From CBDCVA01 sp965222935 [NCBI: Candidatus Latescibacterota bacterium] (GTDB lineage: Bacteria; Latescibacterota; CBDCVA01), in the NCBI GenBank assembly GCA_965222935.1, contig CBDCVA010000002.1, positions 1,054,001 to 1,118,000 on the forward strand: a DNA stretch of 64,000 bases. The letters run 5' to 3'. Below the pieces are notes generated by a model. That model did not search any database, had not been told where the DNA came from, and saw only the letters and a program-made list of their open reading frames with translations. This document shows positions 52,627 to 61,282 of the stretch, piece by piece. The position numbers and the translations under genes are program-made. Position 1 is the stretch's first letter. Each line of letters opens with the position of its first letter.

Positions 52627-52974
52627 ATGCTCAAGACTTTTCCCAACGAATACGCCGACCGCGATTACGAGATCACCATCCGCTGCACGGAGTTTACGAG
52701 CGTCTGTCCGCGCACGGGTCAGCCGGATTTCGGTCAACTCCACATCACCTATGTCCCCGATAAGCTCTGCCTGGATCAGCAGTCGTTGAAATTCTACATC
52801 CAATCCTACCGCGAACAAGGCATCTTCTACGAGCACGTGACCAACAAGATCCTCGACGACCTCGTCGATGCCTGCGCTCCCCGGCGCACGAAGGTGGTCG
52901 GCGACTTCAGCGTTCGCGGCGGCATCAAGACGGTTGTGACCGTCACCTACGACCGGTTCGATGATGGACGCTAG
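52627..52974 (+). CDS. queF: NADPH-dependent 7-cyano-7-deazaguanine reductase (QueF)
   Basis: 115 residues. The catalytic cysteine and aspartate are in EFTSVCPRTGQPDFGQ, and the glutamate that shapes the pocket is in GIFYEHVTNKILDDLV. It reduces preQ0 to preQ1 in queuosine biosynthesis with NADPH, in the cytoplasm. GGGAGGGGAG lies upstream of the ATG. The last 14 bp overlap the following dehydrogenase gene, which may be translationally coupled. The other queuosine genes are not in the window. Confidence 0.9.
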   Translation: MLKTFPNEYADRDYEITIRCTEFTSVCPRTGQPDFGQLHITYVPDKLCLDQQSLKFYIQSYREQGIFYEHVTNKILDDLVDACAPRRTKVVGDFSVRGGIKTVVTVTYDRFDDGR

Positions 52975-54124
52975 GGGTCCCCTTCCCGTGCCGGATGTCG
53001 CCCGCGCCGCCGTCCTCGAGGGGGCGAACCGCATAGGCCTGCGGACCTACCCTGTCCCCAAGATACGCGACGATCAGATGCTCGTCGCCATCGGATTGTG
53101 CGGCATCTGTGGCAGCGATATCCATCGCTTCCATCACATCGACATCCCGTCGGTCGGAGCGCACTATAAGCTACCGCTACTCATGGGCCATGAGATCACG
53201 GGCCGGTTGGCCGCCATCGGCTCGCGGGCCCGAGAGGTCGTCAGGGCCGACGGCCCCCTAGCCATGGGCGACCGCGTCGTCGTCTGCGCCTCGGTGCCGG
53301 GATCGGACAATTACGGCTACAACTGCGCTGAGGATCCGCCTCACCTCACCGGTGGTTGGGCCGACTATCTGCTCCTCCAGCCCGGCAGCCGACTGTGGAA
53401 GATCCCCGACGAGGTATCCTTCGATGCCGCCGTGCTCACCGAACCCTTCGGCGTCGCCATCCGCAGCGTGGAGAAGGCTCTCGCGGCGACAGCAACCGAT
53501 GTCGAGAACCGTTGGTTCCCCTTCGGCGGTGCGGTGGCCGTCCTGGGCGCGGGGGCGATCGGGCTATTGGTCGCGCTCGCCTGTCGGCTGGCAGGTGTGG
53601 CGAGGATCGTCGTCCTAGGCGCACCTCCGGCCGCGCTAGACCTCGCCCGTGACATAGGCGTCGCCGACGAGACGGCGAACATCCTGGAGACGACGCCCGA
53701 TGAGCGCGTAAAAGCCGTCAGGGGGTTCTCACGCGACGGTGCGGGCGCCGATGCCGTCTTCGAGGCCGCCGGGCGCCCCGAGGCGTTCGTCCAGGGACTC
53801 GAGATGCTGCGTAGAAACGGCGTCTTCGTCGAACTGGGCTGCATGCACGACACCGGCGCTACGGTGCCGGTCAACGTCCCGCGCCATCTGACGAAGAAGG
53901 ATACGATCTTCTTCACGATGGCCGGCGTGCGACAGGTTCATCTGGGCAAGGCGCTGGCCACGATGCGCCGCCTGACCGGGACCGTGGACCTGGGGCTCCT
54001 GGTCCGCATCGCCTCGCTCGACGATACGCAGGGGGCGCTCTTAGCCGCGAGTGACGAAGCCACCAAGAGCGTCAAGACGGCCTTCGCGGGGGCAGGCTAT
54101 GCGGAGGGGGCGGCGGCTCCGTAG
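52961..54124 (+). CDS. Medium-chain dehydrogenase without a structural-zinc site
   Basis: 387 residues. The catalytic site is kept in GLCGICGSDIHRFHH and MGHEITG, and the Rossmann motif is GAGAIGLLVAL. Where relatives have the four-cysteine structural zinc lobe, this protein reads VVVCASVPGSDNYGYNCAED, with only two cysteines. Extra residues at 165-175 lengthen the linker. It overlaps the end of queF by 14 bp. NAD(P)-dependent oxidation of an unknown alcohol. Confidence 0.8.
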   Translation: MMDARGPLPVPDVARAAVLEGANRIGLRTYPVPKIRDDQMLVAIGLCGICGSDIHRFHHIDIPSVGAHYKLPLLMGHEITGRLAAIGSRAREVVRADGPLAMGDRVVVCASVPGSDNYGYNCAEDPPHLTGGWADYLLLQPGSRLWKIPDEVSFDAAVLTEPFGVAIRSVEKALAATATDVENRWFPFGGAVAVLGAGAIGLLVALACRLAGVARIVVLGAPPAALDLARDIGVADETANILETTPDERVKAVRGFSRDGAGADAVFEAAGRPEAFVQGLEMLRRNGVFVELGCMHDTGATVPVNVPRHLTKKDTIFFTMAGVRQVHLGKALATMRRLTGTVDLGLLVRIASLDDTQGALLAASDEATKSVKTAFAGAGYAEGAAAP

Positions 54125-54425
54125 GCCGCACCCACGTCACTTCGTCGGCCCGCCTCATTTGCGCCCTTGGGCGACGCATCCTATCATGAATAGCCATGTT
54201 CTTCCAGCCGGCCAGGCAAGTGGGTTAGAGATTATCCCGTAGTCTCCGCGCGGGGCGCTCCTAGCGCATGGCTGGGAAAATCGTGGGAAGTTCGATGACC
54301 CGTGAAGAGCGGCGGATCGTCAATCTCGTGAATGACCCCGTCTGCCATTCAATTTGTGGCCTTAGGGCCAGGAGCAAGGAGGGCCGCCGCCAAGCCCATC
54401 GACAACACCTCCACACGCTCGCTCA
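54125..54425. other. Intergenic stretch without a convincing gene
   Basis: Between the dehydrogenase and the Nramp-like gene. A 67-codon frame at 54268 has no family character or ribosome site. I see no hairpin with a T-run and no RNA gene. TATCAT near 54180 could be a -10 element, but no -35 fits. Confidence 0.45.
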
Positions 54426-55952
54426 GTGCCTCAAGGGCCCGGTCTACGAGAGCGAGGAGCCAGCCTCCTGAGCCCCCCCGACACCCCTGACCCTGCGGCA
54501 CCCGATCGGGAGAACGTCGAGCGTCTCGTCCCTTCGGACGTCATCCCAAGCGACGTTCTTCCACCCCTCAGCTACCGCGATCTGCCACCGCCCATCGGGT
54601 GGAAGCGGATGATCGGTCCCTCGATCATTCTCTCGGGGGTCGCGCTCGGGTCGGGCGAGTACGTCCTGTGGCCTTCGATCACGGCCAAGTACGGCTTCGT
54701 GGTCTTCTGGGCGTGCCTTCTAGGCGTCATCACCCAGTACTTTCTCAACATGGAGATTGAGCGTTGGGCGCTGGCCACTGGCGAAAGCGCCATCACCGGA
54801 TTCTGCCGCCTGTGGCGTGGATGGGCGCCGGTATTCCTGGCCTGCAACATCATCCCATGGGTCTGGCCTGGCTGGGCGTCGGCCGCGGGAGAAATCCTGA
54901 GTTGGGAGATCGGCGGGAGCCACCTCGCCTACGCGGTCGGCAGCCTCTTTCTGGTGGGCATCGTCCTCACGATAGGACCCGTGGTCTACACGACGGTCGA
55001 AAGGCTTGAGATGCTGCTTTGCGCGCTCATCGTCCTCTTTATGCTCGTCACGACCGTCGCGATGGCCCGCCTCGAGGGCCTTGAGGCAATGGCCCGTGGC
55101 GCGGTCAACATCGGCTACATCCCTGGGGATATGGATCTGCCGCTCCTTTTGGCCGCCATCGCCTTCGCGGGTGCAGGCGGCACGATGAACCTCGCCCAGG
55201 CCAACTACATCAAGGACAAGGGTTACGCCATGGGCAGTTACGTCGGCCGCATCACAAGCCCCATCACCGGCAAGGAGGAGGCCATCAGCAGCACCGGTTT
55301 CTTCTTCGAATTCACCGAAGAAAACCTGGACCGATGGCGCAAGTGGTGGCGCGCGGCCAGCATCGAGCACTTCTTTAGCTTCTTCCTCGTCTGCGCATTC
55401 AGCCTGGGGCTTCTCTCGCTGTTCGCCTACAGCACGCTCTACGGCCGGGAAGACCTGGGGATCGACCCCACCACAAGCATCGCCTTCGTGCGCGTGGAAG
55501 CCGAAATCCTCGCCGCCCGCTTCGGCGGACTGTTAGGCCACCTGTTCCTTTTGATGGGCATCGCCATCATGCTCACCACCGAGCTCGGCCTGGTGGATGC
55601 CGCCGCTAGGGTCTCCACCGACATCGTCCGCGTCAACTTCCTGCGCGAGAGCACCCGATGGACCGATAGCCGTCTCTACTTCACCTTTCTCTGGGGCCAC
55701 CTGATCATCGGTGCGATCATCCTCCTGAGCGGCTTTACGCGCCCCTTGACGCTCCTGGTCCTCTCCGCCAGCCTCAACGCCGTCGTCATGTTCCTCTATG
55801 CGGCCCTCCTCTTATATCTCAACTGGCGGGTGCTCAAGCGACCCATCGGGATGGGGCCCTGGCGCATCCTCACGGCCGCCTGGGCGGTCTTCTTCTTCGG
55901 CTACTTCAGCCTGATGACCGCTCTCAAGATGGCGCCGAGGTTGTTTGGCTAA
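54426..55952 (+). CDS. Nramp-family-like membrane transporter without the DPGN motif
   Basis: 508 residues with about eleven membrane segments. Helix 1 reads IGPSIILSGVALGSGEYVLW, aligned with Nramp helix 1, but the metal-binding DPGN is replaced by a glycine-rich GVALGSGEY. The helix-6 metal motif MPH is not obvious; the region reads FAGAGGTMNLAQANY. It probably carries a substrate other than Mn or Fe. The first 40 residues are hydrophilic and the start is uncertain: GTG 54426, or CTG 54468, which has AGGAG eight bases upstream. Confidence 0.75.
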   Translation: MPQGPGLRERGASLLSPPDTPDPAAPDRENVERLVPSDVIPSDVLPPLSYRDLPPPIGWKRMIGPSIILSGVALGSGEYVLWPSITAKYGFVVFWACLLGVITQYFLNMEIERWALATGESAITGFCRLWRGWAPVFLACNIIPWVWPGWASAAGEILSWEIGGSHLAYAVGSLFLVGIVLTIGPVVYTTVERLEMLLCALIVLFMLVTTVAMARLEGLEAMARGAVNIGYIPGDMDLPLLLAAIAFAGAGGTMNLAQANYIKDKGYAMGSYVGRITSPITGKEEAISSTGFFFEFTEENLDRWRKWWRAASIEHFFSFFLVCAFSLGLLSLFAYSTLYGREDLGIDPTTSIAFVRVEAEILAARFGGLLGHLFLLMGIAIMLTTELGLVDAAARVSTDIVRVNFLRESTRWTDSRLYFTFLWGHLIIGAIILLSGFTRPLTLLVLSASLNAVVMFLYAALLLYLNWRVLKRPIGMGPWRILTAAWAVFFFGYFSLMTALKMAPRLFG

Positions 55953-55991
55953 ACCGGGGAATTGGCTCATGCAGAGGAAAGGAAAAGCTTA

Positions 55992-56909
55992 ATGCTCAGC
56001 GATGACTATCTCGTGAAGGGTCTCACGGCGATGAGCAGGACGATGGACAGGGGCGAGAACTGGGCCTCAGCCCACATGGGCGCGGGCGCCATCGCGGCGT
56101 ACTACTTCTGCCAAGACAATCGGCTGGATGATCGAACGGTGGTAGCCATCAAAGGGCAGTTCGATCAGATGATTGCCAAGCACGTGCCACTGTTTGAGCC
56201 CTTGGCCGCTCAACGTCCTGAGGCGAGGCTTCTAGACGAAATCCCTAAGCACCTCGAAGAGAATATCTCTATGCTGCCTATCCAGGGACACAACGTCATT
56301 TTCACAGCCCTGGCGATCAAGGCGCTACGCGAGGTGCCGGAGATGACCACGCCAGGCGTCATCGGGGGCATCTGCCGAGTGCTGGATCGCCTGACCGATA
56401 AGGGGACGGACCCGGCCCTGCGCTTTGGCGATGAGGTCATAGAGGTCAGCGATGTGGGCATCGAGGGCGACGGCACCATTCCAGAGTACACCGATTACAA
56501 CGTGATCGCCGAGTTCACATTCGACGAGTTCCTGAAGTTCAGTCGCATCTACAATGGGATGCACGGACAGATGGGCCACTTGGTGACGCACGCACAGGCG
56601 CTGATCGAGCTATCGCGGCTCGGCTACGACGGGCTGGCGAGGAAGGGGCATGATGCCCACCGCCTGCACGCAAAGCGGCTGAGGAGGCTTCACGACTACG
56701 AGAATAATGTCCGGACGCTCGCGCGCCCCGCAAAAGACAGCCCTCTAACGCACGCTTACTGGCAGAGCGATTCGGACCGGCTGGCGCTGAGCAACTGGGC
56801 GTTCGGCCATACGTTCAAGTACTGCTACCACTTTTACGACTTGCTCAGATACGTCGGCGATACCGATAAGAGGCGCAAGGTCATTGAGCGGATGGCCTAT
56901 ATCCTTTGA
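55992..56909 (+). CDS. Conserved-looking helical protein, family not recognised
   Basis: 305 residues from ATG 55992 (MLSDDYLVKGLTAMSRTMDR) with an A/G-rich site upstream; an ATG at 55962 adds ten residues. The sequence is helical and histidine-rich, e.g. HMGAGAIAAYYFCQ, GQMGHLVTHAQALIELSRLG and NWAFGHTFKYCYHFYDLLRY. Regular histidines at helix ends suggest a metal site or an all-alpha barrel. No signal peptide. It lies 39 bp after the Nramp-like gene on the same strand, so it may work with that transporter. Not a shadow: codon pattern and length support a real gene. Confidence 0.65.
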   Translation: MLSDDYLVKGLTAMSRTMDRGENWASAHMGAGAIAAYYFCQDNRLDDRTVVAIKGQFDQMIAKHVPLFEPLAAQRPEARLLDEIPKHLEENISMLPIQGHNVIFTALAIKALREVPEMTTPGVIGGICRVLDRLTDKGTDPALRFGDEVIEVSDVGIEGDGTIPEYTDYNVIAEFTFDEFLKFSRIYNGMHGQMGHLVTHAQALIELSRLGYDGLARKGHDAHRLHAKRLRRLHDYENNVRTLARPAKDSPLTHAYWQSDSDRLALSNWAFGHTFKYCYHFYDLLRYVGDTDKRRKVIERMAYIL

Positions 56910-56952
56910 GCCCGCATCATGCACACGGTGGGAACACCCGTTTGCACTGGCT

Positions 56953-58038
56953 CTAGCGAATAGTGATCGGCGGCTCGCGCTGGTCGCGGAAGCGGGGGTC
57001 ATCGAAGAAATCGTGAGAGATGACCGTTAGCGCGTAGGTTTTCTTGCCGAACTTGCGTGGGATTGACGAGTCCTCCGCCACGACGGTGAAGTACGTCGTC
57101 CCAATTCTCTGATCGAAGGGCACCGCACGGGCCGTCCCACGGATGCGACCGTCAGTTTGTAGGAACATGCCCTCGGGTAGCCCGGTGCCGTTGGCCGGGT
57201 CGCGCGCCTCGTCGGGATCGATCGTGAAGCGAAAGGGCGGCTCACCACCGGAGGCTGAGAAGCGGACCCGGTAGATGCGCGAGACCTGGGCGATGGGCAG
57301 GATCGATGGCTGAAGACGGAGCAGGGGTCGGTCCACCTCGGTCGGCAAGATGATGATCTCGACGTGGCGGGTGGCGTTCGCCTCACCCGCCACGACGCGC
57401 ACCTCGAAGCTGAACTCTCCCGCGCGATCGGGCGTGCCGCTGATAGCTCCATTCGTCGGGTCCAACTCCAGTCCTGGCGGCAGGAAGTTCGCCACAATGG
57501 CCCAGTTCTCCGCAGCGCGCGCCTCGTTCCCGATGGCGGTGAGCGTGTCCGCGTAGACGTCCCCCACCTTCCCCTCGGACAGGACATCGTTCAGGATGCT
57601 GATGGTCCTCAACTGCGCCTGAACCTCCACCCTCACCCGACCCAACTCGCCGCGCGCGAAATCCGCCTTCGCCACACCGCGGTAGAGTAACGCTCCACCT
57701 TCGTTGCGCAGCTCGGCCGTGACCGTTCGCTCCTCGCCCACACGAACGCCACCGAAGAGGAAGCTCAGAGTCCCCGCCGGCGCCACAGTGAACGTCCGCA
57801 CCAAGACCCCCATGCCCGGCCCCCGGATGCTGATGGCGGCCAGACTCGGCGGACCCAGCGGGTCCTGGGGCGGCTCGCCCGTCAGTTCCAGTGTCACATC
57901 CACGTCCACGCGGTCTCCGGGATCGGACGATCCGCCGCATCCCAGGGAGCCAAGCCCCGCGAGCAGGAGCCCAAGCGCCATCAGTCCCAGGACCCGTAGC
58001 GCCAGGGTCAATGTGCCACACTTCCGCAAGACCATCAT
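56953..58038 (-). CDS. Lipoprotein with putative-Ig (He_PIG) domains
   Basis: 361 residues. Signal peptide MMVLRKCGTLTLALRVLGLM with lipobox LGC at about residue 34 followed by GGSSDPGD. The He_PIG motif LPPGLELDPTNGAISGTPD, ending in GEFSFEVRV, is clear, and a second, weaker copy is LPEGMFLQTDGRIRGTA. Such domains bind or scaffold outside the membrane. Its ATG overlaps the stop of the upstream spermidine-synthase-like gene (ATGA), so the two are coupled. Confidence 0.8.
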   Translation of the reverse strand: MMVLRKCGTLTLALRVLGLMALGLLLAGLGSLGCGGSSDPGDRVDVDVTLELTGEPPQDPLGPPSLAAISIRGPGMGVLVRTFTVAPAGTLSFLFGGVRVGEERTVTAELRNEGGALLYRGVAKADFARGELGRVRVEVQAQLRTISILNDVLSEGKVGDVYADTLTAIGNEARAAENWAIVANFLPPGLELDPTNGAISGTPDRAGEFSFEVRVVAGEANATRHVEIIILPTEVDRPLLRLQPSILPIAQVSRIYRVRFSASGGEPPFRFTIDPDEARDPANGTGLPEGMFLQTDGRIRGTARAVPFDQRIGTTYFTVVAEDSSIPRKFGKKTYALTVISHDFFDDPRFRDQREPPITIR

Positions 58039-60590
58039 CGCATCTGCGACTCCCGCACCTCCGATAGCGCCCGCTCGAGCATACGCTGCGCCCGCGTGTC
58101 CTGGGGGTTAAGTGCGGCGCTGCGTCGAAACATCCCTAGCGCTGGCCCGAACGATCCCGCACGCTTCCAGACGATCAGCCCACGCACGTATTCCCTCGTC
58201 GCCGCCAGCGCCCGGTTGATCTCTTCGATCTTCGCGGCGCGCGCCATGTTGTCGCGGCTCACGTTCATCAGTAGCGTCTCCAGCGGTTCGGCCTGCTTTT
58301 GCACCAGCTCCAGGTTGGCCACTTCGATATCCGCTCGCGGGAGCTGGCGGGAGGCTTTCGGTCCCCGAAATTCGATGATGGGGTGGGCCCATGTGTTGAG
58401 CGGGCCCGTCCCCGCTAGACGCGCGGCGCCCTCGGGGCCTGCCACGAAGTGGGACAGAAGGATGGTCGAGCTATCGAAGCCGAAGCGCGCCAGGTCGCGC
58501 TCGACAGCGGGGTGGCGCATCCGCCGCGCCAGCCGTTCGTAGTCGATGGGCACCGGCCCATTGGTCCCGACCACCAGCAGAGTCTCGCTCCCGAAATTCC
58601 ACAGCGTGGTCTCGGGAAAGACGCTGAGGAACGTACGTAAGACCATGCGGAAACAGGCCGTGGGCAGGTCGTAGGGCACCCACTGGCAAAGCATCCCGCC
58701 GGGTACCAGACGGTCGCGGCAGCGGCGATAGTACTCCTGGGAGTAGAAAACGGCGTTGCCAAAAGAGTCGGGTCCGAGCTTGGCGTCCGAAGAGATCAGA
58801 TCGTAGTGGACCGGCGAGGTCAACAGGTGGTGGATGCCGTCGCCGGTCCTGATGCGCACCTTGGCGTTGCGCAGAACACCCCGGTTCTCCTGCGCGAACC
58901 ACACCGCCGCACGCACCACGCCAGGCACGATCTCGACGACGTCAATCGTCCGGACCTCCTCATGGAGCGCGATTGCCCCCACCGTGGTCCCCGATCCCAG
59001 CCCGATCGCTAGCACTTTCTCCGCCCGCGGCGCCAGAATCACCGGCAGGTGAGCCAGCAGCTTTTCCCTCCGTTCGATGCCGTGTCGTGTGTCCCCAATA
59101 GCGTGGCCGTTCACGATCATCATTTTCTTGCCATCGGGTTTCTCGTAGACCTTCACCGTCGCGACGGGCCCCTCGTCGTAGAAGAGCGTCCGGCCGCCCG
59201 GTTTCTCGAATGCGGTGCGCAGCTCTTGGCCCGTCGGCATCACCAACGCTGCGAGGATGAAGAGCGCGGCCCCACCACCGGCCAGGGCGCCCGCTGGTTC
59301 CGGGATGCCCCGTGCAGTCAGGATACAGGCGATCCCCGCTGCCAGGTTGATCCCCGCTAGCACGATGATCCCTTTGGAGAGCCCCAAAAGCGGCACCAGG
59401 ATGAAGCCGGTCAGGAGCGCACCCGCGATCGCGCCCAGCGTGTTCGCCAGCGCGACGTCCCCCAGGGCGCGAGGCATCCTTTCTCGCATCGTCGTGACGA
59501 TTCGAACCGCCAACGGGAATGCCGCTCCGCCCAGCGCAGCAGGCACGACCATAACGCCACAAGAAACGAGCGCTGAGAGTCCGACCGAGCCGAGCCAACT
59601 CCGCTCACCCCCGATCGCGTCCCTCGCGCCGGGCAGGTCCAGAAGCCCCCAGATAACCGGGATGGTGAGCAGCGCAGTGAAGGCCATCGCGAGCATCACG
59701 ACGCCCAAACCCAGCACGGGTGCCCTTGCGCGATCGGCGAACCGGCCCACCACCGCGCTGCCCAAGGCGATGCCCCAGAGGAACGCCGACAGCATGGTAC
59801 TTAAGGCGTAGGTCGAGTTGCCTACGATGAACACGAGCGCGCGCGCCCAGATGACTTCATACCCCAGCGCCGAGAGTCCAGAGACCGCGATGGCACCATA
59901 CACGATCCTGCGCTGCCAGGCGGCCGCATCTCCGGCGCCCACGCGCCGCGCCATCGGGCCTTCCGCGCGCCTCGGAGCAGGGGGGCGAACGCTGAGCATC
60001 CAGGCCCCCAGCCACGCCATCCCGTTGAGACACGCCGCGGCGGCCGAGGCACCCCACGTGCCGAAAGCCTCGATGAGCAGAAAGCCCGCCGCGATGGCGC
60101 CCACGACCGCTCCGAGGGTGTTGATCGCATAGAGCGCGCCCACGCCTCGGCCCACGCGGCTCATCTCGGTCACCGCGTACTTCGCGACCACCGGCAGTGT
60201 CGCGCCCATGCAAAGCGTCGGGATGACCAACAGCCCGAAGGCCAGCGCGACCCGCAGCGCCCCCCATGCCGCCGGGACGTCCCACAGGCTACGCTCCACT
60301 CCGGAGACCAGGCCATCCAATTGCCCTAGGAGCGCGGGCAGGACCAGGCCCACAATGCCGATCAAGGCTTCAAGCGTCGCGTAGACCGCGAGAGGGTGGT
60401 GCCGCCCGCGCACCAGGATACGCCCGCCCAGCGCGTTACCCAGTGCCAGCCCCACCATGAAGGCGCCCAGCACCGTACTCGTCGCGTAGGCGGTGCTCCC
60501 CAGCCCGAGTACCAGCATCCGCGCCCAGACGACCTCGTAGATGAGCCCCGCAGCGCCCGAGAGCGCGAACAGCAGGTAGACCCAGGCCAC
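58035..60590 (-). CDS. Membrane-anchored spermidine-synthase-like protein with duplicated membrane domain
   Basis: 851 residues from GTG 60590. Two repeats of a seven-helix-like unit are visible, each opening with the same phrase: LSGAAGLIYEVVWARMLVL near the start and VSGLSALGYEVIWARALVF later. The C-terminal 400 residues form a spermine/spermidine-synthase fold with VLAIGLGSGTTVGAIAL (cofactor loop) and YDLISSDAKLG in place of the usual catalytic D(S/T)(T/S)D. The extreme C-terminus looks TPR-like. Whether it makes polyamines is unclear. Coupled to the upstream 91-residue protein and the downstream lipoprotein. Confidence 0.8.
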   Translation of the reverse strand: MAWVYLLFALSGAAGLIYEVVWARMLVLGLGSTAYATSTVLGAFMVGLALGNALGGRILVRGRHHPLAVYATLEALIGIVGLVLPALLGQLDGLVSGVERSLWDVPAAWGALRVALAFGLLVIPTLCMGATLPVVAKYAVTEMSRVGRGVGALYAINTLGAVVGAIAAGFLLIEAFGTWGASAAAACLNGMAWLGAWMLSVRPPAPRRAEGPMARRVGAGDAAAWQRRIVYGAIAVSGLSALGYEVIWARALVFIVGNSTYALSTMLSAFLWGIALGSAVVGRFADRARAPVLGLGVVMLAMAFTALLTIPVIWGLLDLPGARDAIGGERSWLGSVGLSALVSCGVMVVPAALGGAAFPLAVRIVTTMRERMPRALGDVALANTLGAIAGALLTGFILVPLLGLSKGIIVLAGINLAAGIACILTARGIPEPAGALAGGGAALFILAALVMPTGQELRTAFEKPGGRTLFYDEGPVATVKVYEKPDGKKMMIVNGHAIGDTRHGIERREKLLAHLPVILAPRAEKVLAIGLGSGTTVGAIALHEEVRTIDVVEIVPGVVRAAVWFAQENRGVLRNAKVRIRTGDGIHHLLTSPVHYDLISSDAKLGPDSFGNAVFYSQEYYRRCRDRLVPGGMLCQWVPYDLPTACFRMVLRTFLSVFPETTLWNFGSETLLVVGTNGPVPIDYERLARRMRHPAVERDLARFGFDSSTILLSHFVAGPEGAARLAGTGPLNTWAHPIIEFRGPKASRQLPRADIEVANLELVQKQAEPLETLLMNVSRDNMARAAKIEEINRALAATREYVRGLIVWKRAGSFGPALGMFRRSAALNPQDTRAQRMLERALSEVRESQMR

Positions 60591-60598
60591 CGGCGCTC

Positions 60599-60874
60599 TC
60601 AGCTCTCGGCCTCCGCCCACTCGGCAATGCGTCGGCGCAGCGCTGGGTCCAGCCCGGGATCGGGGATCTCGTAGCGCTTGCCCGTCTCCATCTCCGTGTA
60701 GACGAACCGGCCCAAGCGCCCCTCGCCGAACGCTTCGATCTCCGCCAACTCCCCTCGCGCAACCCTGAGCGCCGCCCCGACGTACTGCCGCAGCGCCCCA
60801 AGATCGTGCGAGGGCCGCGCCACCTCGTGCATCACTGCGTGCACCCACGCCTCATCTTGCATTGGATCGGCCAT
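60599..60874 (-). CDS. Small protein of unknown function, leader of the spermidine-synthase-like operon
   Basis: 91 residues from ATG 60874 (MADPMQDEAWVHAVMHEVAR). A GGAAGAG site lies upstream. Mostly charged and helical, ending in ALRRRIAEWAEAES. The downstream gene starts eight bases past its stop. No recognised domain. Longer in-frame starts to 61057 give a low-complexity N-terminus and are unlikely. Confidence 0.6.
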   Translation of the reverse strand: MADPMQDEAWVHAVMHEVARPSHDLGALRQYVGAALRVARGELAEIEAFGEGRLGRFVYTEMETGKRYEIPDPGLDPALRRRIAEWAEAES

Positions 60875-60982
60875 CCTGTTCTCTTCCGGGCGCCTGTGCT
60901 CCGACGGGTTGTCGGCCTCGTTACCACCCACTTGAATAAAGTACGCCCCTCGCCCGCCTCCGCCAAGGCGCGCCAAAGAGAA

Positions 60983-61053
60983 GGCCCGACCCCTCCCGTG
61001 AGAGACCGGGCCGCAAAAAGGAAGAGCCCCCGGAACCGCGGTGCTCCGGGATC
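60983..61053 (-). terminator. Tandem hairpins with T-runs, minus strand
   Basis: A CCCGGA/TCCGGG stem near 61030-61051 is followed on the minus strand by CTTCCTTTTT (61016-61025), then by a second stem GGCCCG/CGGGCC (60983-61010) and TTCTCTTT. It sits between the small frame at 61078 and the 91-residue gene, so it would end transcription coming from the DHDPS-like gene. Confidence 0.55.
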
Positions 61054-61077
61054 TCAAAGAGGGCTTAATGCGAGCCC

Positions 61078-61245
61078 CTATCTAAGGAGATTCTTGACCC
61101 GCACCCAACGGATAGCCGTGGGTTCTGGCAACGCGGCTCCCTCGTCGTCGGCACCCGTCACCGGAGACACAGATCTTGAGGAGCGCGCCGCCTTCGCCCC
61201 CGCTATCTGAGGCGGAGCATCCAGGAAGCAATCGGATTCCCGCAT
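61078..61245 (-). CDS. Small frame with a secreted-protein-like C-terminus
   Basis: 55 codons from ATG 61245 (MRESDCFLDAPPQIAGAKAA) to a stop at 61078. The end, PTAIRWVRVKNLLR after SPVTGADDEG, loosely resembles the end of the 206-residue protein at 5021 (APIIGPDGENQ, then WRAVKAAFLR). It is followed by terminator-like hairpins as that gene is. No strong ribosome site or signal peptide, so it may be a remnant 3' end. Confidence 0.3.
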   Translation of the reverse strand: MRESDCFLDAPPQIAGAKAARSSRSVSPVTGADDEGAALPEPTAIRWVRVKNLLR

Positions 61246-61282
61246 CTTTTCCGTCAGCTTCCGGAAAACGGTCCGTCCGCGA

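Noticed and set aside
54268-54471. Small 67-codon frame before the Nramp-like gene
   Set aside because: No ribosome site, no recognisable sequence, and it runs into the start region of the next gene.
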